From the NCBI GenBank assembly GCA_020444415.1, contig JAHLLA010000001.1, positions 558,001-622,000 of the forward strand: a DNA stretch of 64,000 bases, given 5' to 3'. Position numbers and translations under genes: made by a program. Below, one piece after another: positions 8,038 through 18,082 of this stretch (position 1 is its first letter; the number at the start of each line of letters is the position of its first letter). This DNA is from Bacteroidota bacterium (lineage in GTDB: Bacteria > Bacteroidota > Bacteroidia > Bacteroidales > F082). A model generated the notes under the pieces. The model did no database searches. It saw only the letters and a list, made by a program, of their open reading frames with translations, and had not been told where the DNA came from.

Positions 8038-9960
8038 ATGAGAAAAATCAATTTATCAATTTTAGCATTGCTTATTGCTGCTGTTGCAGTAATAATAAGT
8101 AGTTGTAACATGGAAAAGAAACCCGAAAAAGCCCAACAGATCCCGTTAGAAGATTTCTTTAAAAATCCTGAGAAAACCGGTTACCAAATTTCTCCCGATG
8201 GGAATTATTATTCATACCTGGCACCTTACGAATCCAGGTTAAATGTTTTTGTACAGGAACTTGGTAAGGAAGAAGCCATCCGTATTACCAGTGAAACCGA
8301 TCGTGATATTGCCGGCTATTTCTGGCCCAATAACGAACAAATTCTGTATCTGAAAGATGACGGAGGAGACGAAAACTATAAACTTTATGGAGCTAATATT
8401 GATGGCTCAGAGGTTGTTTGCTTCACAGATTTTGAGGGTGTAAGAACTCAGATTTCTGAAACATTACCTGACATTGAAGATGAGGTAATCATTGAGATGA
8501 ATAAAAGAAACCCACAGGTTTTTGACCCTTACCGCCTGAATATTAAAACCGGCGAAATGGAAATGCTGGCAGAAAACCCAGGCAACATACAGGGATGGAT
8601 GTTTGACCATGATGGTAAACTCAGGGTTGCATTTGCAATAACAGATGGTGTTAATGTGACCTATATGTATCGTGAAACAGAACAAGATGAGTGGAATGAA
8701 GTGCTGACCACCAGCTTTAAAGACGAACTTTCCCCACGGTTTTTTGATTTTGAAAATAAAAACGTGATTGCTACATCAAATTTAGGACGTGATAAAAGTG
8801 CAGTAGTAGTATTCGACATGGCCAATGGTGAAGAATTGGAAGAACTTTATAGCCATCCTGATTATGATGTACAAGGTGTTAGTTTTTCCAGAAAAGACAA
8901 GAAGCTGACCTCCGCATCCTATACATCATGGAAACGTGAAAGGTATTTCTTTGATGAGGAAACGGAAAAATTGTACGAGCGCCTTGAACAGGATTTAGGT
9001 GACTATGAAATCGCTATCACTGGTATGAACAAAGCTGAAGACGTTTTCATTATTCGTACATACAGCGATAAGTCTCTGGGTGCTTATTTTATCTACGATC
9101 AGAATACAGATAAACTAGAAAAGATTACGGATGTAAGCCCATGGATCGATGAAAACGAAATGGCAAATGTATTTCCGATTCAGTATGAATCCCGCGATGG
9201 ATTAACGATTAATGGTTACTTAACATTACCCAAAGGCTATACCATGGAAACAGCCAAAAACCTTCCGGTTGTGGTGAATCCTCATGGTGGTCCCTGGGCA
9301 CGTGATGGATGGGGATTCAACCCTGAAATCCAGTTTCTGGCCAACCGCGGTTTTGCCGTGCTGCAGATGAATTTCAGGGGATCAACAGGATATGGAAAAG
9401 CATTTTGGGAAGCGTCATTCAAGAAATGGGGCCGCGAAATGCAAGACGATATTACTGACGGAACCCAATGGTTAATCGACAAAGGCATTGCTGATCCTGA
9501 AAGAATTGCCATTTATGGCGGTAGTTACGGTGGCTATGCTACTTTAATGGGACTTGTAAAAGAGCCTGAATTATACGCTGCAGGCGTTGATTACGTGGGT
9601 GTTTCCAATATGTTTACTTTCATGAAAACCATTCCGCCTTACTGGAAACCCATGCTCGACATGATGTACGAAATGGCCGGAGACCCGGTTAAAGATAGTG
9701 TAATGCTGAGAGAAGTATCACCGGTTTACCAGGTGGATAAAATTGTTGCTCCCCTGTTTATTGCACAAGGCCGCAACGACCCTAGAGTAAATGTAGACGA
9801 GTCAGACCAGATGGTAGAAGCCATGAAAGAACGAGGTGTGGAAGTGGAATACCTGGTAAAAGATAATGAAGGACATGGATTCAGAAATGAAGAGAACCGG
9901 TTTGAGTTTTACAGGGCCATGGAAAATTTCTTAGACCAGCATATTGGTGAAACCGAATAA
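8038..9960 (+). CDS. S9-family serine peptidase lipoprotein (acylaminoacyl-peptidase/DPP-like)
   Basis: A 640-aa prolyl-oligopeptidase-family enzyme that trims peptides in the envelope. The N-terminus is a lipoprotein signal ending ISSC (Cys23). A beta-propeller spans about residues 40-380, and the alpha/beta-hydrolase domain follows, with PHGGPWARDGW near 420, the nucleophile in GGSYGG (Ser496), Asp581 (GRNDPRV) and His613 (EGHGF). The architecture is that of the S9C/S9B branch without the DPP IV double-Glu helix. A TATCTTTACCG element at 7984-7994, close to the Bacteroidota -7 consensus, lies 44 bp upstream. A strong terminator follows. The next peptidase gene is convergent. Confidence 0.9.
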   Translation: MRKINLSILALLIAAVAVIISSCNMEKKPEKAQQIPLEDFFKNPEKTGYQISPDGNYYSYLAPYESRLNVFVQELGKEEAIRITSETDRDIAGYFWPNNEQILYLKDDGGDENYKLYGANIDGSEVVCFTDFEGVRTQISETLPDIEDEVIIEMNKRNPQVFDPYRLNIKTGEMEMLAENPGNIQGWMFDHDGKLRVAFAITDGVNVTYMYRETEQDEWNEVLTTSFKDELSPRFFDFENKNVIATSNLGRDKSAVVVFDMANGEELEELYSHPDYDVQGVSFSRKDKKLTSASYTSWKRERYFFDEETEKLYERLEQDLGDYEIAITGMNKAEDVFIIRTYSDKSLGAYFIYDQNTDKLEKITDVSPWIDENEMANVFPIQYESRDGLTINGYLTLPKGYTMETAKNLPVVVNPHGGPWARDGWGFNPEIQFLANRGFAVLQMNFRGSTGYGKAFWEASFKKWGREMQDDITDGTQWLIDKGIADPERIAIYGGSYGGYATLMGLVKEPELYAAGVDYVGVSNMFTFMKTIPPYWKPMLDMMYEMAGDPVKDSVMLREVSPVYQVDKIVAPLFIAQGRNDPRVNVDESDQMVEAMKERGVEVEYLVKDNEGHGFRNEENRFEFYRAMENFLDQHIGETE

Positions 9961-9968
9961 ACAATTAT

Positions 9969-9995
9969 AAAAAAGCCCCGATCGGGGCTTTTTTT
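9969..9995. terminator. Bidirectional Rho-independent terminator
   Basis: A perfect self-complementary hairpin with arms AAAAGCCCCG / CGGGGCTTTT and T-runs on both strands. It lies between the convergent S9 and S46 peptidase genes. Confidence 0.92.
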
Positions 9996-10016
9996 ATTTC
10001 ATTTTGCTAATTCACT

Positions 10017-12164
10017 CTAGCGAACTACACCCATTTCATCCAGGATAAATCCGGCGTTCGCAAACTTCTCGGTTATGAACATCACGTAACGGATATCAAC
10101 CGAAATAGTTCTCTGTAATTCGTAATCGTATTGCCAGTCGCTAATCATGGCTTCGTAATTGCCATCAAAAGCCACACCGATCAACTCACCTTTGGCGTTC
10201 ATTACAGGGCTGCCACTGTTACCTCCGGTGATATCACACTGGTGCAGAAATGCAACAGGCACATCATTCAATTCAGGATCAATCCAGTTGCCATAATTTT
10301 TTTCATTGGCCAACTCAATCAATTTCGTTGGTGCATCGAAAGGTTCAACTCCGGTATTTTTTTGAACGACACCTTCGAGAGTTGTAAAAGCTTGATACCA
10401 AACAGCATCAGTAGGTGAATAGCCTTTTACCGGTCCTGCAGTAAACCGCATGGTACTGTTTGCATCAGGATACATATTTGAACCCTGCCACTCATACAGT
10501 GCATCAATATATTGTTTCCGGAGTTCGGTTACATTGGCTGCAAAACTTTCATAAACCTCCCTGTTTTTCTCGGTGAGCGGATAAATGTTTACAGCTATTT
10601 CAATGAAAGGATCATTTAAAGCCACAATCTCATCGGGCGACATTACAAACAGCGATTTGGAAAACTCCAGATCATTTAATTTTGAGGTATTGTAGGCATT
10701 TTCAACAAAATCTTCGATGGTTATTGCAGGGTCATCAAAAATATATTCCAAACCTTCAATCCTTTGCCCGGCCGGTAATTCATTGACCATTTTAAGTGCC
10801 CGGATCATCATGGCTTTATCAACAGGTTCAAAGTAACCCATATATTGGTATTGCAAAGCATCAATTATGCGCTGAACAGCATCCTCATCATAACCGGGCC
10901 TCCTTTCATTTTTAGGTTTTTCCATTTCCTTTGCCATGCCATATGCCAAATCAGCTATACCGAGTTGTGTTCCTGCCAATCCTTGCAGTAATCCCAGCAC
11001 ATCGTCTCTTTCCCTGGTTTTATTTATAATGGCGTACTGCGCTTTAATATCCTTGAGAACAGTTCCATACTTTTCTTTAGTTTCAGGATCGCTGTTTACC
11101 CAATCCATAAATTCCTCTTCAAAGTCGAGTTTTTTCTGAACATAATTTGTTTTGGTCATGCCATCCACTTTTCCCTGGAAGTTCTTCTGTGCATTCGCCA
11201 GCCCTGCTCTTAGCCCAGCTACTTTAATTTTACCTTCAGGATCATTTTCGGTCAGCTCATCCATAATATTAATGATTTCGGTGAAGTTTTTTATGGAAAA
11301 CGGATAGTTGTAATTCAAATTCCATGCTGCTGAATTGGAAGTCCTATAGCGTGTGGTTGCTCCCGGATAGCCCATGATGAAGGTCAGGTCTTTATTTTTC
11401 AGGTCATCAGTTGCTACTTTCAACCAAACTGTTGGTTTATAAGGCACATTATCCGTGCTGAATTCTGCTCCATCCCCATCAGGAGAAACATAAACACGCA
11501 GGAATGAGAAATCGCCAGTATGGCGCGGCCACATCCAGTTATCAATATCTCCACCATATTTTCCAATGGATCCTGGAGGTGCGTATACTATACGTATATC
11601 CTTGAACACCTTGTACACGAACTGGATATATTGTTTCCCGTTGTACATTTCTGCAATACGGGCATCCACGTCCTCCTTTTTCTTCTCAATGGCTTCGGTC
11701 ATCTTGGCCACCTTTTCATTGATGGCACGGTCTTTTTCTGTAGGGTCGGTCAAATTTTTTGCAGCTTTCAGCACTTCTTCCGTTACATCCTTCATTTCCA
11801 GCAGGAGACGAGCTTCGTAACCCGGGGCCTGGATTTCATCTGAACGGTTTCTTGCCAGAAAACCGTTAGTCAGGTAATTACTTTCGGCAGATGAAACGCG
11901 TTGCAAGGCTCCAAATGCCACATGGTGGTTGGTAATGATTAATCCCTCTGAGGATACGAAGGATGCTGACCCTCCCCCTAACTGAAGAATTGCATTGTAC
12001 AATGACGGTTTCTCCGGATTGTAAATGTCACTGGTTTCGATCTGAAGTCCTTTTTCCTTTAAATTCAGATCATCGATTTGGTTCAATAACCACATTCCTT
12101 CCTGTGCAAATGAAATTGTTGCAATTAGTAAGGAAATGATAAATGTTACTACATACTTTTTCAT
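10017..12164 (-). CDS. S46-family dipeptidyl peptidase, DPP7-like
   Basis: A periplasmic exopeptidase of family S46 that releases N-terminal dipeptides. The 715 aa begin with a Sec signal ending near SFAQ (residue 21). The double beta-barrel holds the His of TNHHV (His80/81) and the nucleophile in GGNSGSP (Ser650). The large helical domain between them is specific to S46. In P. gingivalis enzymes the residue 18 after the Ser sets specificity: Arg gives acidic P1 (DPP11), Gly gives hydrophobic P1 (DPP7). Here it is Gly668, so DPP7-like specificity is inferred. The start lies 61 bp past the stop of the last ABC permease on the same strand, so co-transcription is possible. Confidence 0.92.
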   Translation of the reverse strand: MKKYVVTFIISLLIATISFAQEGMWLLNQIDDLNLKEKGLQIETSDIYNPEKPSLYNAILQLGGGSASFVSSEGLIITNHHVAFGALQRVSSAESNYLTNGFLARNRSDEIQAPGYEARLLLEMKDVTEEVLKAAKNLTDPTEKDRAINEKVAKMTEAIEKKKEDVDARIAEMYNGKQYIQFVYKVFKDIRIVYAPPGSIGKYGGDIDNWMWPRHTGDFSFLRVYVSPDGDGAEFSTDNVPYKPTVWLKVATDDLKNKDLTFIMGYPGATTRYRTSNSAAWNLNYNYPFSIKNFTEIINIMDELTENDPEGKIKVAGLRAGLANAQKNFQGKVDGMTKTNYVQKKLDFEEEFMDWVNSDPETKEKYGTVLKDIKAQYAIINKTRERDDVLGLLQGLAGTQLGIADLAYGMAKEMEKPKNERRPGYDEDAVQRIIDALQYQYMGYFEPVDKAMMIRALKMVNELPAGQRIEGLEYIFDDPAITIEDFVENAYNTSKLNDLEFSKSLFVMSPDEIVALNDPFIEIAVNIYPLTEKNREVYESFAANVTELRKQYIDALYEWQGSNMYPDANSTMRFTAGPVKGYSPTDAVWYQAFTTLEGVVQKNTGVEPFDAPTKLIELANEKNYGNWIDPELNDVPVAFLHQCDITGGNSGSPVMNAKGELIGVAFDGNYEAMISDWQYDYELQRTISVDIRYVMFITEKFANAGFILDEMGVVR

Positions 12165-12225
12165 AGGTACCTCCTATTTTAATTAATTAATTAATATTGA
12201 TTAAATCGTTATATATTGGTTGTTA

Positions 12226-14652
12226 TTATTCATATTTAATGGCATCCACTGGATTACTCGAAGCAGCCCTAACTACATGAAACGTTATCGTAGCCAGACC
12301 TACAAGCAAGGCTGACAAGCCGGCCAATAGTATCGTGGTCCATTGTACATTTACATAATATATAAAACTTGATTCGAGCCAAACCGTTAATCTCCAGTAA
12401 GCTATCGGAATAGCAATGATAAATGCAATAATAATGATCCAGAAAAACTCCTTATATAACAGCAGTATAATATCTCCCAGTGTGGCACCGTTCACTTTCC
12501 TGATACCTATTTCCCTTGTTCGTTGTTCGGTAGTAAACGATGAAAGGCCGAATAATCCCAGAAGAGCAATAAATACGGTTATTACGGATATAACTATGAA
12601 TATGGTTGTGATTTTTTCCTCTCCTTCATACATTTCTTCCTGTATTTGCACCAATAGTTTATAATCGAAAGGTCGTTTCGCATTGTAATCTGTCCAACTC
12701 TGTTCGATATGAGCCAAGGCCTGGTTCATTTGTCCTTCCTTCACTTTTACAGAAAGAAAATACCTGTTTACCTGACTGATGAACATAATAATGGGCTCGA
12801 TTTTATTATGCAACGAATTGAAATGATAATCCTTTACCACGCCAATCACTTTCATGATTCTGCCTCCCGATCTATCCATTTCAAATCCATAATGAAACTT
12901 TTTACCAATCGGATCATCCGACCAACCGAACTGCCGGGCTGCCGTTTCGTTGATGATTACCGCGGCCGTATCATCGGTTCCCATATTTCGGTCGAAATTT
13001 CTACCCTCAACAAATTCAAATCCCATGGCATCAGGATAGTCATAATCGCATTGTGTCAGTATTACAGCAAACTCTTTCATTTCAGATTCCTGTTCCAACA
13101 GCATTACCTGGATCCAACTATTTCTGCCAGGAATTCCTGTTGAATTGGCCACATTTTCGATATTTGAATTTTGTAATAAGGTTTCTTTGAAAGGTTTCAC
13201 TTTGCTTCGGAAAGCGGAGTCCTGTAGCTCTAAAACAACCACATTTTCTTTTTCAAAACCCAGGTCTTTATTTTTCAGAAAATGCAGTTGATCAGATACT
13301 ACCAGTGTGGCTATAATAATAACTATTGCAATAAAAAATTGGAAAACCACCAGTCCTCTTCTCATGAACAAGCTTGCTTTACCATGTCCGGTTGTCATGC
13401 CTTTCAACACATTCAATGGCATAAAAGACGACAGAAAGAAGGCTGGATAACTGCCTGCAATAATTCCTATTAAAACACTTATCAGGATGATTGACATCAA
13501 ATTTTCTGGACTTGAAATAAGTCCATAAGTAAGGTCCTTACCGGTAAGCAAATTAAAATCGGGCATCATCAAATACACAATCGCCAGAGCCAGGATAAGA
13601 GCGATGATAGAAAGCAACACAGACTCACTTAAAAACTGAAAGATCAATTGTTTTTTTTCGGCTCCCATTACCTTTCTCATCCCTACCTCACGCGACCTTT
13701 CTGAAGATCTCGCCGTTGCCATGTTCATGTAATTAATGGCAGCCAGCAACAGGATGAACAGGGCTACGGCCGAAAAGATATATACATAAGATATATTCCC
13801 AGTCGGAAGGTCAGCGGCAAGCTTGGATGTCAAATGCACATCCCCTAGTTGGGTTGTTTTTAAATCAAATGATGCATTAAACTGATCACCAACAGATTTC
13901 ATGTATTTTTCGTAAAACTGTGGAAATTTCTCATGGATTGTTTCTATGGAGCTTTTTTTATTCAACAATACATAAGTATAAACGCCGATATTCCAGAAAC
14001 GGCCAGGTTCCATGCTGTTAAATTCTTCTTCTCCCAATTCTTTAGCCAATGTAGTACCTGAGAAAAGCGCATTAAACTTAAGATGTGAGTTTCCAGGCAA
14101 ATCTTCAATTACGGCCGTGATTTTAAAATGTCTTCCTCCCCCGGTTTCAATAAGGAGGCCAATCGGATTTTCATTGCCAAAATATTTATTTGCAATTGAT
14201 TGCGTTAGAACAGCTGTATTGGGTTCTGTCAAACTTCTCTCAAGACTTCCCATGATCAATTTATGGGTAAATACCTCAAATATGGTTGAATCAGTAAAAT
14301 AAAAATCATCTTCATAAAATTCTTTCTCCCCAACTTTAATAAGCACATTATCCATATTATCGAACCGCACAAATTCCTCAATTTCGGGATATTCAATCTT
14401 TAAAGCGGGACCCATAGGAATGGGAACTATAGCAAATTCATCATGCTTTGACCCGATGGTATAATCAGATTCAAGACGATATATTCTTTCATGCTTATCA
14501 TGGTATTTATCAAACGTCAACTCATCGCTCACATAGATAAATATGAAAATGAATGTAGTCAGGCCAACGGCAAGTGCGGCGATATTTAAAAAAGCATAAA
14601 AAGGATTTTTTGTAATATTTCTAATAGCGCTTATCAGATAATTTTTTAGCAT
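12226..14652 (-). CDS. MacB/FtsX-like ABC permease (fourth permease of the array)
   Basis: An 808-aa inner-membrane permease. It has two copies of the unit formed by a membrane helix, a periplasmic MacB core domain and an FtsX-type three-helix bundle. The first helix lies near residues 20-40, the first bundle near 285-420, a second core from about 440 to 670, and the final bundle near 685-800. It ends in NPVDAIKYE, the tail typical of these Bacteroidota permeases, and contains the conserved EVGMRKVMGA and EIGIRKVNGA coupling motifs. It lies 26 bp after the first-listed ATPase gene below in an operon of eight genes. MacB-type systems move substrates from periplasm to outside by mechanotransmission. 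The substrate is unknown. Confidence 0.9.
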   Translation of the reverse strand: MLKNYLISAIRNITKNPFYAFLNIAALAVGLTTFIFIFIYVSDELTFDKYHDKHERIYRLESDYTIGSKHDEFAIVPIPMGPALKIEYPEIEEFVRFDNMDNVLIKVGEKEFYEDDFYFTDSTIFEVFTHKLIMGSLERSLTEPNTAVLTQSIANKYFGNENPIGLLIETGGGRHFKITAVIEDLPGNSHLKFNALFSGTTLAKELGEEEFNSMEPGRFWNIGVYTYVLLNKKSSIETIHEKFPQFYEKYMKSVGDQFNASFDLKTTQLGDVHLTSKLAADLPTGNISYVYIFSAVALFILLLAAINYMNMATARSSERSREVGMRKVMGAEKKQLIFQFLSESVLLSIIALILALAIVYLMMPDFNLLTGKDLTYGLISSPENLMSIILISVLIGIIAGSYPAFFLSSFMPLNVLKGMTTGHGKASLFMRRGLVVFQFFIAIVIIIATLVVSDQLHFLKNKDLGFEKENVVVLELQDSAFRSKVKPFKETLLQNSNIENVANSTGIPGRNSWIQVMLLEQESEMKEFAVILTQCDYDYPDAMGFEFVEGRNFDRNMGTDDTAAVIINETAARQFGWSDDPIGKKFHYGFEMDRSGGRIMKVIGVVKDYHFNSLHNKIEPIIMFISQVNRYFLSVKVKEGQMNQALAHIEQSWTDYNAKRPFDYKLLVQIQEEMYEGEEKITTIFIVISVITVFIALLGLFGLSSFTTEQRTREIGIRKVNGATLGDIILLLYKEFFWIIIIAFIIAIPIAYWRLTVWLESSFIYYVNVQWTTILLAGLSALLVGLATITFHVVRAASSNPVDAIKYE

Positions 14653-14678
14653 ATCATTGAATTAATAAGGTGTACTTA

Positions 14679-15353
14679 TTATTTTACGTTTTCTGAAAGC
14701 ACCTGTCCGTCGAATAAATGAATAATACGGTGGCTGTACTCAGCATCTCTCTGTGAGTGTGTTACCATAATGATAGTTGTTCCCTTTTCATTTAATCCGG
14801 ATAGCAGCCTCATCACTTCGTCACCATGTTTTGAATCAAGGTTACCGGTAGGCTCATCAGCCAGGATAAAATGGGGTTTTGAGACTACAGCACGGGCTAC
14901 AGCTACGCGCTGTTGTTGTCCACCTGATAATTGATTGGGATAATGCTTCACCCGGTGTGCAATCTGCATAGTTTCCAGCGCTTCATGAACTTTTTCTTTA
15001 CGTTCTTTAGCACTCATTCTGAGATAGATCAGTGGTAATTCAACGTTTTCAAATACGTTTAGCTGATCTATCAGGTTAAAATTCTGAAAAACAAAGCCAA
15101 TATTGTGCTTTCTCAGCCTGGCTCTTTGTCTTTCGCTATAGCCTGCCACATTTTCATCCAGAAAATAAAAATCGCCTTTTGTAGGTGTGTCGAGAAGACC
15201 CAGAATGTTAAGCAGGGTTGATTTTCCACATCCCGACGGTCCCATTACTGCTACAAACTCTCCTTTTTTAATTTCAATGTTAATATTATTTAAAGCGGTG
15301 GTTTCAACCTCATCCGTTCTAAATACTTTGGTAAGATTTACTGTTTTAATCAC
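14679..15353 (-). CDS. ABC exporter ATPase (MacB/LolD type), second copy
   Basis: A 224-aa ATP-binding subunit. Walker A is GPSGCGKST (residues 38-46), the signature is [14 protein letters not shown], Walker B is [13 protein letters not shown], and the switch His is in MVTHS. It lacks any fused membrane domain and so must pair with the separate permeases on either side. It is closely similar to the other ATPase of this operon at 22946-23632 (for example both share [10 protein letters not shown] and [12 protein letters not shown]-like stretches), which points to an internal duplication of an ATPase-permease unit. Confidence 0.93.
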   Translation of the reverse strand: MIKTVNLTKVFRTDEVETTALNNINIEIKKGEFVAVMGPSGCGKSTLLNILGLLDTPTKGDFYFLDENVAGYSERQRARLRKHNIGFVFQNFNLIDQLNVFENVELPLIYLRMSAKERKEKVHEALETMQIAHRVKHYPNQLSGGQQQRVAVARAVVSKPHFILADEPTGNLDSKHGDEVMRLLSGLNEKGTTIIMVTHSQRDAEYSHRIIHLFDGQVLSENVK

Positions 15354-15383
15354 GATGGTATATTTTAATGGTTAACATATAAT

Positions 15384-17792
15384 TTATTCGTATTTTAAGG
15401 TGTTGACGGGGTTGGTTCTTGCAACAATATAAGCCCTCGAATTGGTGATCAGCATGGCGATTGCAAAAGCAGCCAGTGCCCCTATCAAAAAACTCAGCGT
15501 ATCTATATTCATCTGGTAAGCGAAATAATTCAGCCACTCATCTATTAGCAGATAAGATAAAGGCCATGCAATGAGGATGGCAATTCCTACCAGTTTCATA
15601 AATTCGACCGAAAGCAGCACCATAATTGATCCTTGTTCGGCTCCGAAAACTTTACGAATGCCTATTTCCCTGGTCCTTTGAGCTGCCATAAATGAGACCA
15701 ATCCATATAATCCCAGTGCCGCTATGAATATGATGATGGCTGTTAAGATCAGTGACAGATCTCCCAGCACTTCTTCATCGTTGTACAGTTGCGCCAATTC
15801 CTGTTCAAACCAGTTGTATTCAAAAGGCCTGCCCTGTTCTTTTTCGTTCCATTTTGATTCGATAAAAGCAATGGTTTCTTCTTTATTCTGATCCGCCACT
15901 TTTATAGCTACATATTTTAAAAAAAATGCGATCACACCCGGAGTTTCTTTGATATTCAGCACAAAAGGCCCAGCCGATTCATGTAAAGAAGTGGCGTTAA
16001 AATCAGCGATCACTCCTATAACCCTTTCTTCGCCCTGAAGCGACCTGAATTTTTTACCAATGGCTTCCTCATTGCTTTTCCAACCAACATGTTTTACCAT
16101 CGACTCATTGATCAGCATTCCTTTTTCAGGATCGGTTTTCATTTCTTCATTATAATCTCTTCCCGCAACGAGTTTTATACCGAAAGTTTCCAGAAAATCA
16201 TACCTGATCACCAATGCCGGGTAAAACGACCATTTGTCTTCCGGGAATCCCTCAGGCCTGAATTCATGCGTATTATGGGCCACTCCCAACATATCATCCA
16301 TGGCGGTCACACTCAAAATATTTGGATTCTGTAATAGTTCCTCTTTAAACGGTTCGTAAGCCCTGGAAATAGTCGTACCACTTATTGGAAGGATAACAAT
16401 ATTCTCCTTATCAAATCCTGTATCGGCATTTTTAAAATAATTAACCTGCTTATAAATATGTAAGGTGATGATGATTAACACGATTGAAATTACAAATTGG
16501 ATAACAACAAGGGCTTTTCTGCCCAGCCCGCCTTTTGTGGCTTTCGACAGTTTATTATTCAATGCCATTATCGGATTAAAAACTGACAGATACAACGCCG
16601 GATACAAACCTGCCAGAAGCCCGGTTCCAATTCCGATCATCATCAGAATTGCTGCATATGCAGGTTGGATCAAAATGCCGATTTGCAATTCTTTTCCGCT
16701 AAAGTTATTGAGGTGCGGTAACAACAATTCAATGATGAACAGGGATACGAAGAGTGCTAATAAAGAAAGGATAACTGACTCCATTAAAAACTGGTATACC
16801 AGTTGTGAACGAAAGGCCCCAAATACTTTTTTTATACCAATTTCATATGCCCTGCCCGCAGAAGTAGCCGTTGCCAGGTTGATGTAATTGATGATGGCTA
16901 TGATTAGTAGGAATACAGCAATAACACCCAGTATTTTGATGTAGGTTATATTGCTGTTTGGTTCTATTTCGTAATCTAATTTTGATTTCAGATGAATATC
17001 TGTCAAAGGCTGCAAATAAAGGGTTACGTTTTCCTTCTCCGCGTCATAAAAATACTTATCGATGAATGCAGGAAAAGATTTTTCCAGTGTTTTAGGTGTT
17101 CCTTCTTTCAGTACTAAATACGTCCAACAGGGATTCCATACCCAGGTTTTAGGCAGTTGACCTCCATAAGGCTTTCGCATGGTTGAAAGCGAAGCCATAA
17201 AATCGAATGTAAAATGTGAATTATGAGGCACATCTTTAATAACTCCTGTTACTTTCAAATCCAGCATTTTTTCGAGCCGGATCGTTTTTCCCATAGGGTT
17301 TTCATCCTTAAAATAGCGCCTTGCAGTTGATTCAGTCATTACCACTGAATTGATCTCATCCAAAGCCGTATTTGGATCGCCCATGATAAACTCATGATCA
17401 AATATTTGAAAGAATGTAGAGTCGGCAAAGAAGAAATGGCGTTCGTTATAACTTACAAATTCATTATCGATCAGTGTCCGGGGTGCCTGACGATTGAAAA
17501 CCCGGGTCACATTTTGAACCATATCAGGATAATCATTCTTTAATGTCCAGGCTACCGGAAATGGGCTGCTGGCCGAATTCTCTCCTACTCCCTCAAAATC
17601 ATACACATTGACAAGCCGATACGTGTTTTTTGCATCTTCGTGGTAACGATCGTAACTCAATTCATCAATGATATATAGCCATATCAGAATAAAACTGGCA
17701 ATCCCAATGGCCAATCCTAATATGTTTATCAATGCATACAATTTATGCTTGATGAGGTTACGAAATGCTATTTTAAGATAGTTTATCCACAT
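15384..17792 (-). CDS. MacB/FtsX-like ABC permease (third permease of the array)
   Basis: An 802-aa permease with the same duplicated layout as its neighbours. There is an N-terminal helix (residues about 20-42), a MacB core domain with the FFFADSTFFQIF and NPMGKTIRLE motifs, an FtsX bundle with EIGIKKVFGA near 325, a second core domain, and a C-terminal bundle with EIGIRKVFGA. It ends in NPVNTLKYE. It lies 30 bp ahead of the second ATPase and 17 bp after the small 86-aa gene. Membership of the export operon is clear. How the four permeases pair (homo- or heterodimers) is not. Confidence 0.9.
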   Translation of the reverse strand: MWINYLKIAFRNLIKHKLYALINILGLAIGIASFILIWLYIIDELSYDRYHEDAKNTYRLVNVYDFEGVGENSASSPFPVAWTLKNDYPDMVQNVTRVFNRQAPRTLIDNEFVSYNERHFFFADSTFFQIFDHEFIMGDPNTALDEINSVVMTESTARRYFKDENPMGKTIRLEKMLDLKVTGVIKDVPHNSHFTFDFMASLSTMRKPYGGQLPKTWVWNPCWTYLVLKEGTPKTLEKSFPAFIDKYFYDAEKENVTLYLQPLTDIHLKSKLDYEIEPNSNITYIKILGVIAVFLLIIAIINYINLATATSAGRAYEIGIKKVFGAFRSQLVYQFLMESVILSLLALFVSLFIIELLLPHLNNFSGKELQIGILIQPAYAAILMMIGIGTGLLAGLYPALYLSVFNPIMALNNKLSKATKGGLGRKALVVIQFVISIVLIIITLHIYKQVNYFKNADTGFDKENIVILPISGTTISRAYEPFKEELLQNPNILSVTAMDDMLGVAHNTHEFRPEGFPEDKWSFYPALVIRYDFLETFGIKLVAGRDYNEEMKTDPEKGMLINESMVKHVGWKSNEEAIGKKFRSLQGEERVIGVIADFNATSLHESAGPFVLNIKETPGVIAFFLKYVAIKVADQNKEETIAFIESKWNEKEQGRPFEYNWFEQELAQLYNDEEVLGDLSLILTAIIIFIAALGLYGLVSFMAAQRTREIGIRKVFGAEQGSIMVLLSVEFMKLVGIAILIAWPLSYLLIDEWLNYFAYQMNIDTLSFLIGALAAFAIAMLITNSRAYIVARTNPVNTLKYE

Positions 17793-17809
17793 ATCTGTTC
17801 CTTATCATC

Positions 17810-18070
17810 TTATTCGGTTGTGCTTTTCTTTTTGAACATTAATGGAATTTCATGATCCGAAGGAGCGCCAATCTCAACAAGCTCCCACCCCTTGTCATAA
17901 TCATTGATTTTGTGTTTTAACACGGTGACCCTGTCCTGCTTATCGTTGCCTTCCCAGTTGATCAATTCAACACGATATTTTAAGGTCTTTTTCCGGCCAT
18001 TTATTCTGACATCGATCTCCACATTTTGTTCTACATCGATATCCGGTATTAGTATAACAATCTCTCTCAT
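17810..18070 (-). CDS. Conserved-looking 86-aa protein of unknown function in the ABC operon
   Basis: A small soluble, mostly beta protein without signal peptide or membrane segment. It starts MREIVILIPDID and is rich in charged residues, with YRVELINW in the middle and a Lys-rich end. It is tightly packed between two permease genes (12 bp and 17 bp gaps), so it is probably translated with them. I do not recognise the family. A cytoplasmic regulator or accessory of the exporter is possible, but nothing in the sequence proves it. The tight spacing and full-length in-frame coding argue that it is a real gene. Confidence 0.65.
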   Translation of the reverse strand: MREIVILIPDIDVEQNVEIDVRINGRKKTLKYRVELINWEGNDKQDRVTVLKHKINDYDKGWELVEIGAPSDHEIPLMFKKKSTTE

Positions 18071-18082
18071 AACATTTATTTT

